50,320 bases of DNA from JAZDOK01 sp043798715 (GTDB lineage Bacteria; Vulcanimicrobiota; JAZDOK01). The DNA lies in contig JAZDOK010000090.1 in NCBI GenBank assembly GCA_043798715.1, forward strand, positions 1 through 50,320. The letters are read 5' to 3'. The notes beneath the pieces are model-generated. The model was given only the letters and a program-made list of their open reading frames with translations. It made no database searches and was not told the DNA's origin. The translations under genes and the position numbers were made by a program. The stretch's first letter is position 1; every line of letters begins with the position of its first letter. Of this stretch, positions 7,579 to 15,984 are shown piece after piece.

Positions 7579-9668
7579 CCGACTTCCTCCTCTTCAGGCG
7601 GCGGCGTCCCCGTATCAATGGTAATCATACCAAATGACTCCACCTGCATCTCCGGGATAACCTCCGCATAAGAAAGTACGGTGAGATAGGGAATGACTCT
7701 TTCAGTCAGCCGCTTGAAATGCATACGAAGACCGGGAGAGCAGAGTACGACGGGATGGAGTCCCCGGTTAGAGACTTTCTGCACTTCCTCCAGGAGACTT
7801 TTGTATATCTTCCTCAGTGAATGAGGGTCAATCGCAGCATAGGCGTCCTTCTCCGAACGCTTGATGGCCTCAGTGATCATCATTTCCAGGCGGGGATCCA
7901 GCGTGATGACTCCCAGGTGGTTCTCCTTAATCTGATGCTGCTGACAGATGGTCCTGGCCAGAGCCTGACGCACATACTCGGTCAGGAGATCGGGATCCTT
8001 GATGGTTTTTCCCTTATTGGCCAGGGTTTCCAGCACCACCACCATGTTCCTGATGGAGACCCGTTCTTTGAGAAGATTTTGAAGCACTTTCTGAATTTCC
8101 CCGACGCCCAGAACACCCGGTATCAGCTCTTCCAGGACCACTTGATGACTCGGCTTAAGCCTGTCCATGAGACGCTGGACGTCCTGCCGGCTCAAAAGTT
8201 CATCGGCATGCGAGCGGACGACTTCGAAGAGATGCGTGGTGATCAGGGTCATCGGGTCAACCACGGTATATCCCCTGGTCTCGGCAAGCTGTTTCATTTC
8301 CTCCTCAACCCAGAGCGCCGGCAAGCCGAAAGTCGGCTCCCGAGTCTCGAGGCCATCAATTTTTTCGGCAACGCGCCCTGAGAGTATGGCCAGCACCTTC
8401 CCCGGCATGATATCCCCCCTGGCCACCATGGCGCCGTATATCTTGATAAAATAGGCATTCTTATCCACCGTAAGACTGTCCCGGACCCGGATGGGAGGGA
8501 CGATCAGCCCCATCTCAGTGGCGCACTGCTTTCTTATCCGGGTTATCCGTCCCAGGAGATCCCCTCCCTGCTGAGGATTGACCAGGGGGATCAGAGCCAT
8601 TCCGATTTCAAGCTCCATCGGGTCCAGTTCCAGAAGCGAGGTGAAACTTTCGGGAGCCTTGACATCCTCCTCTTCCTTCTGCTTTTTTTCCTCCGAATCG
8701 GCTCTCTGCTGAAGGGCATAGGACAGGATTCCCACCGCCACTCCCATCATGATGAAAGGCAATTTGGGAAGCCCCGGTACGGCGGCAAAGAAAAGGAGGA
8801 GCCCGGCCGCAATGGCCAGCGCCCTGGGCCTCGCCAGAAGCTGGGTCGTCATTTCTTCGCCAAGATTGCCCTCCGATGCCGCCCTCGTGATTACGATTCC
8901 GGTGGCGGTGGAGACGAGCAGAGCGGGAATCTGTGTCACCAGCCCTTCTCCGACCGTGAGCAGCGTGTAGGTCTGAAGCGCCTGCGTGAGAGACATGCCT
9001 TTCTGGATGACACCTATGATGAAACCTCCGAAAATATTGACGAGCACGATAATCAAGGCGGCAATGGCGTCTCCGCGAATGAATTTGCTGGCGCCGTCCA
9101 TGGCCCCGTAAAAATCCGCTTCTCTTTCGAGAATATTGCGGCGGCGTTTGGTCTCGGACTCGTCAATGAGACCGGCGTTGAAATCGGCGTCAATGCTCAT
9201 CTGCTTGCCCGGCATCGCATCGAGAGTAAATCGAGCCGCCACCTCGGCCACTCTCTGCGCTCCGTTGGTCACCACGACGAACTGGATGACGATCAGGATG
9301 ATAAAGACCACCATCCCGACGACGTAATTGCCGCCGACGACGAAATTGCCGAAAGCGTTGATCACCTCGCCCGCATAGGCGTGAAGCAGGACAAGCCTGG
9401 TCCCGGTGACGTTAAGCCCCAGGCGGAATAGAGTGACGACCAGGAGCATCGAGGGGAAAATGGAAAACTGAAGCGGCTTGTCTATGTACATCGAGACCAG
9501 CAGAATAATCAGCGTCAGAGTGATGTTGAAGGTGAGGAGGAGATCCAGAACGGCGGGAGGGACGGGAATGATCATCATGACCACCACGCCCACGACGCCG
9601 ACGGCGGTCAGGATGTCGCTGAATTTCCCAAAACGTCCGAGGGGGGTAAGAGCAGCTTTTAGCGTCAC
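7575..9668 (-). CDS. flhA: Flagellar export gate protein FlhA
   Basis: This is a 697-residue protein of normal FlhA length. About eight membrane segments occupy the first 330 residues. The FHIPEP-family signature RFTLDAMPGKQMSIDADFNA lies in the cytoplasmic loop, and a large soluble C-terminal domain starts near residue 345. It forms the nonameric ring that receives substrate-chaperone complexes and uses the proton gradient. The GTG start at 9668 overlaps the flhB stop by four bases (GTGA) with GGAG upstream. The gene is adjacent to flhB, as in most flagellar clusters, and nothing in the sequence suggests loss of function. Confidence 0.97.
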   Translation of the reverse strand: MTLKAALTPLGRFGKFSDILTAVGVVGVVVMMIIPVPPAVLDLLLTFNITLTLIILLVSMYIDKPLQFSIFPSMLLVVTLFRLGLNVTGTRLVLLHAYAGEVINAFGNFVVGGNYVVGMVVFIILIVIQFVVVTNGAQRVAEVAARFTLDAMPGKQMSIDADFNAGLIDESETKRRRNILEREADFYGAMDGASKFIRGDAIAALIIVLVNIFGGFIIGVIQKGMSLTQALQTYTLLTVGEGLVTQIPALLVSTATGIVITRAASEGNLGEEMTTQLLARPRALAIAAGLLLFFAAVPGLPKLPFIMMGVAVGILSYALQQRADSEEKKQKEEEDVKAPESFTSLLELDPMELEIGMALIPLVNPQQGGDLLGRITRIRKQCATEMGLIVPPIRVRDSLTVDKNAYFIKIYGAMVARGDIMPGKVLAILSGRVAEKIDGLETREPTFGLPALWVEEEMKQLAETRGYTVVDPMTLITTHLFEVVRSHADELLSRQDVQRLMDRLKPSHQVVLEELIPGVLGVGEIQKVLQNLLKERVSIRNMVVVLETLANKGKTIKDPDLLTEYVRQALARTICQQHQIKENHLGVITLDPRLEMMITEAIKRSEKDAYAAIDPHSLRKIYKSLLEEVQKVSNRGLHPVVLCSPGLRMHFKRLTERVIPYLTVLSYAEVIPEMQVESFGMITIDTGTPPPEEEEVG

Positions 9669-10726
9669 TTCATCTCCATCCCTTTAAGCGCGTAGATATA
9701 GGCGATGACCTCGGCGACCGCGTGATAAAGCGAGGGTGGGATTTCATCGCCCACCTCCACCGTCCTGAACAGGACGCGGGCCAGTTCCCGATTCTGCAAG
9801 ATCGGGACGCTGTATCTGGCGGCTGTCTCTATAATCCGCCTGGCCAATATCCCTCCACCCTTGGCGACGACCCGCGGGGCCTTCATCGCAGGCTCATCGT
9901 AACGCAGGGCCACCGCCAGAGCAGTCGGATTGGTTAGAACGATACTTGACTTCGGCACTTCCTGCATCATTCTTTGCATGGCGATTCGCCGCTGTCTCTG
10001 CCGGATATGGGACCTCATGTGGGGATCGCCTTCAGACTGGCGAAGCTCCTCTTTCAGTTCCTGTCGGCTCATTCTGAGATTCCGCTCATACTCCCATCTC
10101 TGATAAAAATAATCCAGAACGGCTATGGCCGCCCAGAGGCCGGCCACCCGAATTCCCAGGTCGAAGGCCATACGGCCGGTGACCATCAGCGTCTGTGCGG
10201 GGCTGACATGACTTAAGCCCAGCAAAACGGGAAAGTCTTTCCGGAGGGTCACGTAGACCACGTATCCAATGCAGATCAGTTTGAGGAGAGACTTTAAGCA
10301 TTCGATGAGCCCCCTCACGGAAAAAATCCGTGAAAAACCCGCCATCGGATTGATTCTTTCCAATTTCGGGAGAAGCGGGTACGCCGTCCAGAGAAAGCCC
10401 ACCTGCGTCATATTCGAGACCAGGCCGACGAGAAAGATCACTCCCATAAACGGAAGAAGAAGAGCCGCCAGCACGTAAAGAGGAGTTGAAAACAAGGCCT
10501 CCGGAGAGAAGGTTGAAAAGGCCGAACTCCCCAGATGTTTCAGGGAGTTTTTCATGAATGAAGTGATGACGCCGATGAATGAGGCGCCCGCATAATAGAA
10601 GAGTATAAGCCCGCCCAGCCAGGTGGCAACCGAGTTCACCTCCGCGCTTTTAAAAACCTGCCCTTTTTTTCTGGCCTCCTCGCGTCGTCGAGGAGTCGGC
10701 GCTTCAGTCTTGTTCTCTTCCGGCAT
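9665..10726 (-). CDS. flhB: Flagellar export switch protein FlhB with NPTA instead of NPTH
   Basis: This is a 353-residue protein with the N-terminal EENKTEAPTPRRREEARKKG signature, four membrane segments (about residues 30-210) and the cytoplasmic autocleavage domain. The cleavage motif reads VLTNPTALAVALRYD, so the usual NPTH (Asn-Pro-Thr-His) has Ala at the fourth position, encoded at 9920-9922. The Asn-Pro where the chain breaks is kept. Autocleavage normally switches export from rod/hook to filament substrates. In related secretion proteins changes at the His are tolerated for cleavage but can disturb the switch. The gene lies between fliR and flhA and ends in a four-base overlap with flhA. 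Confidence 0.95.
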   Translation of the reverse strand: MPEENKTEAPTPRRREEARKKGQVFKSAEVNSVATWLGGLILFYYAGASFIGVITSFMKNSLKHLGSSAFSTFSPEALFSTPLYVLAALLLPFMGVIFLVGLVSNMTQVGFLWTAYPLLPKLERINPMAGFSRIFSVRGLIECLKSLLKLICIGYVVYVTLRKDFPVLLGLSHVSPAQTLMVTGRMAFDLGIRVAGLWAAIAVLDYFYQRWEYERNLRMSRQELKEELRQSEGDPHMRSHIRQRQRRIAMQRMMQEVPKSSIVLTNPTALAVALRYDEPAMKAPRVVAKGGGILARRIIETAARYSVPILQNRELARVLFRTVEVGDEIPPSLYHAVAEVIAYIYALKGMEMK

Positions 10727-11503
10727 TCAGTGCATCCTTCCCATCATCCCCAGTAAATCTGCAAATCCTTGCTGAACCCGCTCCGAAAAAACCGATAAAA
10801 CCAATCCCAGACTGAGTCCAAGGATATAAAGCCCGATTAGAATTTTCACGGGGAATCCTACAATAAAGACGTTGATTTGCGGGATGGCCCTGGAGAGCAG
10901 TGCCATCCCCAGATCCGTTAGAAAAAGAGCCACCAGGGTCGGAGACGCCAGCATCAGGGCCGTCACAAACAACCCGGACGTCGCTTTCAGAAGATCCTCC
11001 ATGAAAGCCGGGGGGAGAGTGAAAGAACCGGCGGGAATCAGATGGAAACTGTCTCTTAAGGCGCGAACAAGCCAGAGATGACCGTTGATGGCCAGGAAAA
11101 TCAGAAGCGCCAGAACGTGCTGGTACCTTCCAATGAGCGATTCCTGCGACCCCGTCCCTGGTTCTATCACGCTCCCCAGGATAAAGCCCATCTGCATATC
11201 CAGAATCTGGGCCGCCATCTGAAAGGCTAAGAATATAAAGAGAGCGATAAACCCGATTATCAGACCCACCAGCAATTCCCTGGCGACCGTCAGGGCCAGA
11301 ACCCAAGGCGTGTTCAGAGGAAGGGCCACGTCTTTGAGAAAAGGGAATAAAATAAAAGTAAAAATGGCCGAAAAACCGATCTTTGCAGCCGTGGGAATTT
11401 GCCGGCTTCCGAATAGAGGCGCAACGAGAAAAAGAGCCGTGACCCGCACCAGCGCCAGAATATAGGCCGCCATTTTGTGAATCAGTATTGCCGAAAGCTC
11501 CAT
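10727..11503 (-). CDS. fliR: Flagellar export gate protein FliR
   Basis: From the ATG at 11503 the protein has 258 residues, matching the usual FliR length of about 260. It begins MELSAILIHKMAAYILALVR and has the family features RVTALFLVAPLFGSRQIPTA, GLIIGFIALFIFLAFQMAAQ and QMGFILGSVIEPGTGSQESL, with several membrane segments. The frame extends upstream to 11581, but that extension overlaps fliQ and lacks conservation, whereas 11503 has AAGG six bases upstream and leaves eight bases after fliQ. FliR joins FliP and FliQ in the core export channel. Another long frame over the same DNA (10704-11588) is a shadow. Confidence 0.95.
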   Translation of the reverse strand: MELSAILIHKMAAYILALVRVTALFLVAPLFGSRQIPTAAKIGFSAIFTFILFPFLKDVALPLNTPWVLALTVARELLVGLIIGFIALFIFLAFQMAAQILDMQMGFILGSVIEPGTGSQESLIGRYQHVLALLIFLAINGHLWLVRALRDSFHLIPAGSFTLPPAFMEDLLKATSGLFVTALMLASPTLVALFLTDLGMALLSRAIPQINVFIVGFPVKILIGLYILGLSLGLVLSVFSERVQQGFADLLGMMGRMH

Positions 11504-11511
11504 TGACCACC

Positions 11512-11781
11512 TTACTTTGCAAATTGCGAGAGATTTCCCAAAATCCCGCCCGTAAAATGGATGCACAGACTGAGCATCCACGGCCCAAAGAAGAAGATGG
11601 CGGCAGCCACCGCCAGAATCTTGGGGATAAAAGCGAGGCTCTGATCCTGAATCTGAGTCACCGCCTGCAATATACTCACGGTCAGCCCGACAATAAGACC
11701 CAGACCCAGGGGGGGAAGACAGAGTAAAAGGGCCACCGTCAGCGCCTCTTTCCCCAGAGCTATGACCGATTGTACATTCAT
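11512..11781 (-). CDS. fliQ: Flagellar export gate protein FliQ
   Basis: This is an 89-residue protein, exactly the expected size, with two membrane helices. Signatures include ALTVALLLCLPPLGLGLIVG, then SILQAVTQIQDQSLAFIPK. It completes the FliPQR channel. The gene lies between fliP and fliR with short spacers, and nothing is unusual about it. Confidence 0.96.
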   Translation of the reverse strand: MNVQSVIALGKEALTVALLLCLPPLGLGLIVGLTVSILQAVTQIQDQSLAFIPKILAVAAAIFFFGPWMLSLCIHFTGGILGNLSQFAK

Positions 11782-11794
11782 TTTCAGTCTCCCC

Positions 11795-12568
11795 CTATCT
11801 GAAGCTGGTCAAGAGCGATTTAACCAATAGATCCCAACCATCCACCAGAACGAACATCATCAACTTGAAAGGAAGCGAGATCATGACGGGCGGAAGCATC
11901 AGCATCCCCATCGAAGTGAGGACACTGGCGATGACCAGGTCTATGACGACGAAGGGAATAAAGAGTGCAAAGCCCATCTGAAAAGACGTTTTTAATTCGC
12001 TGAGGACAAAGGCGGATAGGAGAGTGTCAAAAGGGACGTCTTCTTTTTTCGGGGGGACTTTCATATTGCCGACTTCGTAGAAAAGCAGAAGCTCCTTCTT
12101 CCTGGTCTGTTTGAGCATGAACTTGCGGAGAGGCTTAAGTCCCTGAGTGAGAGCCTGTTTTTGATCCAGTTTGCCGGCCAGGTAGGGAGAAAGACCTTCC
12201 TGGTACATCTGCATCCAGGACGGCTTCATAATGTAGAAGGTGAGCAGGAGAGCAAATCCGATGAGAAGCTGGTTGGGCGGCATTTGTTGAAGACCCAGGG
12301 CACTGCGCAGGAAGGAAAAGACGATGATAATCCTGATAAATGAAGTGGTCATGATCAGGATTGTCGGGGCGAGCGAGAGGATCGTCAGCACAATGAGGAT
12401 CTTGAGGGTGAGAGCCAGATCGGCAGGTCCCCCGGATTCGCCGAAACTGATGTTGATTCTTGGGATGGAGAGCCCTCCTTGCGCGAAAACGGGAGCCGAA
12501 AGCGCGGCCCAGAAAGCCGCCGTCCTCACAAATTGACTGAAGGCGCGACAAAGCATCGTCTCTCTCAC
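11795..12568 (-). CDS. fliP: Flagellar export gate protein FliP
   Basis: This is a 257-residue protein with a cleavable-looking N-terminal signal (AAFWAALSAPVFAQ), as many FliP proteins have, followed by four membrane segments. Signatures include LILTILSLAPTILIMTTSFI-like sequence, RSALGLQQMPPNQLLIGFAL and VIDLVIASVLTSMGMLMLPP. The GTG at 12568 overlaps the fliN stop by four bases; ATG 12556 is an in-frame alternative. fliO, which usually stands between fliN and fliP, is absent here: the two genes overlap and leave no room for it. Confidence 0.96.
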   Translation of the reverse strand: MRETMLCRAFSQFVRTAAFWAALSAPVFAQGGLSIPRINISFGESGGPADLALTLKILIVLTILSLAPTILIMTTSFIRIIIVFSFLRSALGLQQMPPNQLLIGFALLLTFYIMKPSWMQMYQEGLSPYLAGKLDQKQALTQGLKPLRKFMLKQTRKKELLLFYEVGNMKVPPKKEDVPFDTLLSAFVLSELKTSFQMGFALFIPFVVIDLVIASVLTSMGMLMLPPVMISLPFKLMMFVLVDGWDLLVKSLLTSFR

Positions 12569-13431
12569 CGGAGCATCTCGCGGATCAAGACCCCATAGTG
12601 CTCCCCGACGACGACGACTTCACCCCTGGCCACCGCCTGTCCTTGAATCATGATGTCTACCGGACTCTCCTCCGCCGGGCCTATCTTAATAATTGAACCG
12701 TTTTTTAATCCGGCAAGTTCTTTGATCGGCAGTTTCACTTTTCCAAGATAGGCCCCCACCGGGACTGGAACATCTTTGATCAAATCCCAATCTGCTTCCC
12801 CTCGCTGAACTTCCTCTTTCTCCCAGACGGGAAAGTGAGCTTTCCTGGCTTTATCAGGCACGCGAACATCCCGTTCTTCCCGCATCCCCATCAACATTTT
12901 CGTCGCCTCCATTGTGACAACATATTTCATTTCAAAGGCCGGTCTGTCGCCGACAGCATAGCGGCAGGGCATCCACAGAAGAGAGTTCGCTTCCATCCCG
13001 GCAAAAAAGAAGAGATGGTTCAGGTGCATTCGGACGGAAGAGGGAACCCTGGATTTAAAGGAAAACGGCAGGAGCTCCCTGAGAAAAGCGCCGCCCAGAA
13101 GAGAAAAGAGGAGTCTCAGCAAATGCCCGGACGCATTCTCTCCTTCCCGGGAGGGCTCGCAGAGGCCGTCTCCGCTGATGCACTCAAGGGCCGCCCTTTC
13201 ATCCTTCTGCTGACACAGAACCAGCACCTGCGAGGCGAGAAGCCCCTGAGGAAATTCAATCTCAGCCGCCAGGCAGGGCTCTTGATGCCTCTTTAAAAAA
13301 TCGGCCAGAGCCAGGTGCTCCGGCTCTCCGGGAAGCATCCTGGCCTCTCCTCCCACCAGGAGGGAGAACGTCGAGACAAGAGCCTGATTCGCCGAAAGAA
13401 GCGCATTTTTGACAAAATCAATTTCTATCAT
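12565..13431 (-). CDS. fliN: C-ring protein FliN/FliY-like with long N-terminal domain
   Basis: This is a 288-residue protein. The last 75 residues are a clear SpoA/FliN domain: KVKLPIKELAGLKNGSIIKI, then PVDIMIQGQAVARGEVVVVG, then EHYGVLIREML. The preceding 200 residues are longer than in plain FliN (about 100-140) and resemble the CheC-like part of FliY in position and helix-strand pattern. I do not see the phosphatase E-x-x-N motif clearly. FliN packs at the base of the C-ring and takes part in export docking. The start overlaps the fliM end by 14 bases and the gene ends overlapping fliP. No che genes are in the window, so a FliY-type phosphatase role would need partners elsewhere. Confidence 0.85.
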   Translation of the reverse strand: MIEIDFVKNALLSANQALVSTFSLLVGGEARMLPGEPEHLALADFLKRHQEPCLAAEIEFPQGLLASQVLVLCQQKDERAALECISGDGLCEPSREGENASGHLLRLLFSLLGGAFLRELLPFSFKSRVPSSVRMHLNHLFFFAGMEANSLLWMPCRYAVGDRPAFEMKYVVTMEATKMLMGMREERDVRVPDKARKAHFPVWEKEEVQRGEADWDLIKDVPVPVGAYLGKVKLPIKELAGLKNGSIIKIGPAEESPVDIMIQGQAVARGEVVVVGEHYGVLIREMLR

Positions 13432-14239
13432 GGTGTTTCACTACAGTTGTTAGAAATGATAAAGCTCCCCCAATAACGACCGGTCTACCTCGGAGGCTGA
13501 TCCCCCCTTCCCCAAGAACCTCCAGCTCGTCATCCACCCGCCTTTCCAGAACGAGCAGATCCCCGGGGCGGAGACTTTCCAATTCCGCCGCACTGAGTGC
13601 GCCGGTGCCCAGCTCCACCTCCAAACACGTTTCCGTCTCGCCTATAAGTTCCATCTGTTTGTCCCCACTGAAGGGAGGGGCTTCGTTACTTTCTTTCAGC
13701 GCCGGAATCAGACCCCGACCCACCGATGGAGGAACAGCCACGATAAGGGAGCCCCGCGCTCCTCCTGCCTGGAGAGATGTTTCCCACAGGAGGAAATTTC
13801 CGTAAACGGCTTTCTCAACCGACGGCTTCTCCATCTCGGCGATTTTAACTTTCAACTCTCCGAAGGAAGCCCAGGTCTCTCCCAGTAACTTGAGTATTTC
13901 TGAAGAGAGGTACGCCAGGAAAGACCTCTCAAGTTTGTTAGGACGCCGGGAAAGCTGAGACCTTCGGGCAGTGCCTCCCAGGAGACGGTCGTAAACGGCA
14001 AAAAGGAGCGCCGGTTCGACGCCGATAAATCCCGGATCACATGATCCGGAAATGGAGAAAGGCGCAAGAACCTTGCCGTCATCCTCAAGAGGCCGAAGTT
14101 CAATACTCAGCAATTCCATCCCGACATCCAGGCCCAGGAGCGATTCGAGCCGCCCACCGAGAGCGCCCAGAAATATCTCATAGGGGATGACCAGCGGGCC
14201 GAGGTCGGCGGACGAGAACTTTTTCATGAGTTTAGCCAT
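13418..14239 (-). CDS. fliM: FliM-like C-ring protein without the CheY-binding N-terminus
   Basis: This is a 273-residue protein, against about 320-330 for standard FliM. It starts directly with a short MAKLMKKFSSADLG and runs into the FliM middle domain, recognised by GFIGVEPALLFAVYDRLLGG, SFLAYLSSEILKLLGETW and FLLWETSLQAGGARGSLIVA. The C-terminal SpoA-like domain is GALSAAELESLRPGDLLVLE. The family's N-terminal LSQxEIDxLL peptide, which binds phosphorylated CheY, is missing, and there is no space upstream because flgE overlaps the start by seven or eight bases. The protein could still form a C-ring with FliN, but direct CheY control seems unlikely. It is divergent enough that some searches may call it only a SpoA-domain protein. 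Confidence 0.82.
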   Translation of the reverse strand: MAKLMKKFSSADLGPLVIPYEIFLGALGGRLESLLGLDVGMELLSIELRPLEDDGKVLAPFSISGSCDPGFIGVEPALLFAVYDRLLGGTARRSQLSRRPNKLERSFLAYLSSEILKLLGETWASFGELKVKIAEMEKPSVEKAVYGNFLLWETSLQAGGARGSLIVAVPPSVGRGLIPALKESNEAPPFSGDKQMELIGETETCLEVELGTGALSAAELESLRPGDLLVLERRVDDELEVLGEGGISLRGRPVVIGGALSFLTTVVKHHDRN

Positions 14240-15494
14240 TGATATTCATAAGTTCCTGCCACATCTCATCTGAAACCCTTATAACCCTCGAGTTTGATTG
14301 AAAAGCCCTTTGTGCTATAATCATTTTCGTAAATTCGGAATTAAGGTCCACATTGGACATCTCGAGGGCTCCCGACATGATTCCACCCAGATCGCCATCC
14401 TTCGGCGGAACAATTTTAGGAGCGCCGGAATTAGCCGAGGCCTGAAGAATATTGTTTCCGACTTTTTCAAGCCCAGCCAGATTGCTGAAACTGGCCAGAG
14501 CCATCCGCCCCAGAACCATCTGAAGACCCGAGGAGTATTTTCCGGTGATGATTCCGTCGGTATCCACGGTAAAACTCTGTAAAACCCCCGGGGGATATCC
14601 ATCCATATTCTGCGCATTCACTGACGAAGTTCCGGCTAACTGCATTATGGAGGAATAATCTATATTGACCTTTTGATCCTGCGCGGCGGATCCGGCGGGA
14701 TCAAGCAGGAAATGCGCATCCGGGTTTGTGCATTTACCGGCGGAATCAAAAGTCAAAGTGCCGCTTCCCTCGGAAATAACGGAAGTATCGCCGGAGGCAA
14801 GAGAGGCTTCCCACGTCCACTTGTTATCCCCCGTGTTTTTGAAGGTCAAGGTAATTTCGTGGGCCGACCCCAAAGAATCGTAGGCTTGCACCTTCACCCT
14901 TGCCACGCCCCCGCTTTCCGGTTGACCGCCGACCGGCGGCTGATAGACGGCCGATGAAGCATCCAGGTTTCCGACGGCGGAAATATTTCCCGTGGCGTTG
15001 GACCTCCACTGAAGACCGAGGGGTATCTGAATCGGGGAAAGAGAGCCGGCTGTATTGATCTGTCCGCTGCTGTCGGCCGCCCAGCCCATGACCGCAAGTG
15101 CTCTGGATGAAAACAGCAGATTGCCTTTACCGTCCTGGTTAAAAGAGCCGTCTCTGGTATAAAAGAAATTTCTGCCGTCGCTCAGGACAAAATAACCTTC
15201 GCCCTGCACGGCCATATCGGTGACGAGACCCGTCGTCTGGAGTTCGCCTGGGAGCGGAGTAATGTCAATGCTTCCGGTCGTGCTTCCCATCCCGGACTGA
15301 ATGGGATTTGAGCCGCCCCGGCCCCCTTCGGGAGAGACGGCTCCCCTCCAGGTGGTACTTGGCATTTCCCGGAAAACGATCCGGCTGGCTCTGAATCCGT
15401 GAGTATCCAGGTTAGCTATATTGTTTCCTACAATATTAAGAGCCCTCTGAAAATTGATCATACCTGTCATTGCGTTATTGATGGACGTTATCAT
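14232..15494 (-). CDS. flgE: Flagellar hook protein FlgE
   Basis: This is a 420-residue axial protein. The N-terminal motif is LNIVGNNIANLDTHGFRASR. It has a central hook domain (MAVQGEGYFVLSDGRNFFYT, then RVKVQAYDSLGSAHEITLTF) and the C-terminal SGALEMSNVDLNSEFTKMII followed by RVIRVSDEMWQELMNI. It polymerises into the hook under the FlgD cap, with length set by FliK and FlhB. AAAAGGAGG lies upstream of the ATG. The spacer in front (15495-15584) carries the structured element shared with the flgG spacer. Its order beside flgD and the 127-residue operon protein is typical. Confidence 0.95.
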   Translation of the reverse strand: MITSINNAMTGMINFQRALNIVGNNIANLDTHGFRASRIVFREMPSTTWRGAVSPEGGRGGSNPIQSGMGSTTGSIDITPLPGELQTTGLVTDMAVQGEGYFVLSDGRNFFYTRDGSFNQDGKGNLLFSSRALAVMGWAADSSGQINTAGSLSPIQIPLGLQWRSNATGNISAVGNLDASSAVYQPPVGGQPESGGVARVKVQAYDSLGSAHEITLTFKNTGDNKWTWEASLASGDTSVISEGSGTLTFDSAGKCTNPDAHFLLDPAGSAAQDQKVNIDYSSIMQLAGTSSVNAQNMDGYPPGVLQSFTVDTDGIITGKYSSGLQMVLGRMALASFSNLAGLEKVGNNILQASANSGAPKIVPPKDGDLGGIMSGALEMSNVDLNSEFTKMIIAQRAFQSNSRVIRVSDEMWQELMNING

Positions 15495-15518
15495 GTTTAT
15501 TTGCCTCCTTTTAATTCA

Positions 15519-15582
15519 CCGGTCCGATTACCGGGCGTGCTGCTTCAGTCGTTCGGCAACAAAGGCTCCCTTGGGAGGTCCA
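15519..15582 (-). ncRNA. Candidate structured RNA element upstream of flgE
   Basis: On the minus strand the spacer reads GCTGGAC just after the upstream stop, then hairpin CTCC-CAAG-GGAG, then stem UGUUGC/GCAGCA around the loop CGAACGACTGAA. A third hairpin CCGGT/ACCGG (15519-15534) lies close to the flgE ribosome site. The first two parts match the flgF-flgG spacer in order, and the 12-base loop is 11/12 identical, whereas the stem bases differ in ways that keep pairing. The third hairpin is specific to this copy and, being about ten bases before the Shine-Dalgarno sequence, could influence flgE translation. Confidence 0.5.
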
Positions 15583-15584
15583 GC

Positions 15585-15968
15585 CTATCTAACCACGGCG
15601 CTGTCGATTTTTGTAAATACATGCTCGGCTAAACTGGGGCCGTCTATGACGGTAACAACCGTTTTGTTGGGAATATTGACGATGAGCGCCAGATCCTTCA
15701 TTATAAACAAAGCATCCTGACCACCCTTAGCCTTCACCTGCTCGGCCATCCGGCCGATTTCTTTCAATTCTTCCCGGGAAAATTTGATATTCCGCAGGCG
15801 GAGGCGCTCCAAAGCATGGCCGGAAAACTTAATCGCCTCCGACTCCTGCTGCTTGCGAGCCAGGATCTCTTTGAAGGAAGATTTCGCGGCAGGAGAACCT
15901 CTGGAGACGGAAATCTCCTCCCGCACCCCCTTATCAGCCGGCACTCTCATATGAATGCGCTCATTCAT
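15585..15968 (-). CDS. Flagellar operon protein (FlgD-FlgE intervening family)
   Basis: This is a 127-residue protein. Residues about 45-125 match the family usually annotated simply as 'flagellar operon protein' between flgD and flgE: KFSGHALERLRLRNIKFSRE, then ELKEIGRMAEQVKAKGGQDA, then IMKDLALIVNIPNKTVVTVI and VFTKIDSAVV. The N-terminal 40 residues are basic and probably flexible. The molecular role is not established; the conserved position suggests a part in hook assembly or export. It follows flgD by 16 bases. Confidence 0.85.
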   Translation of the reverse strand: MNERIHMRVPADKGVREEISVSRGSPAAKSSFKEILARKQQESEAIKFSGHALERLRLRNIKFSREELKEIGRMAEQVKAKGGQDALFIMKDLALIVNIPNKTVVTVIDGPSLAEHVFTKIDSAVVR

Positions 15969-15984
15969 CGAAAGGTCTCACCTC

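Noticed and set aside
10704..11588. 294-codon frame overlapping fliR on the same strand
   Set aside because: It is out of frame with the conserved FliR protein and has Gly/Ser/Arg-rich non-protein-like composition.
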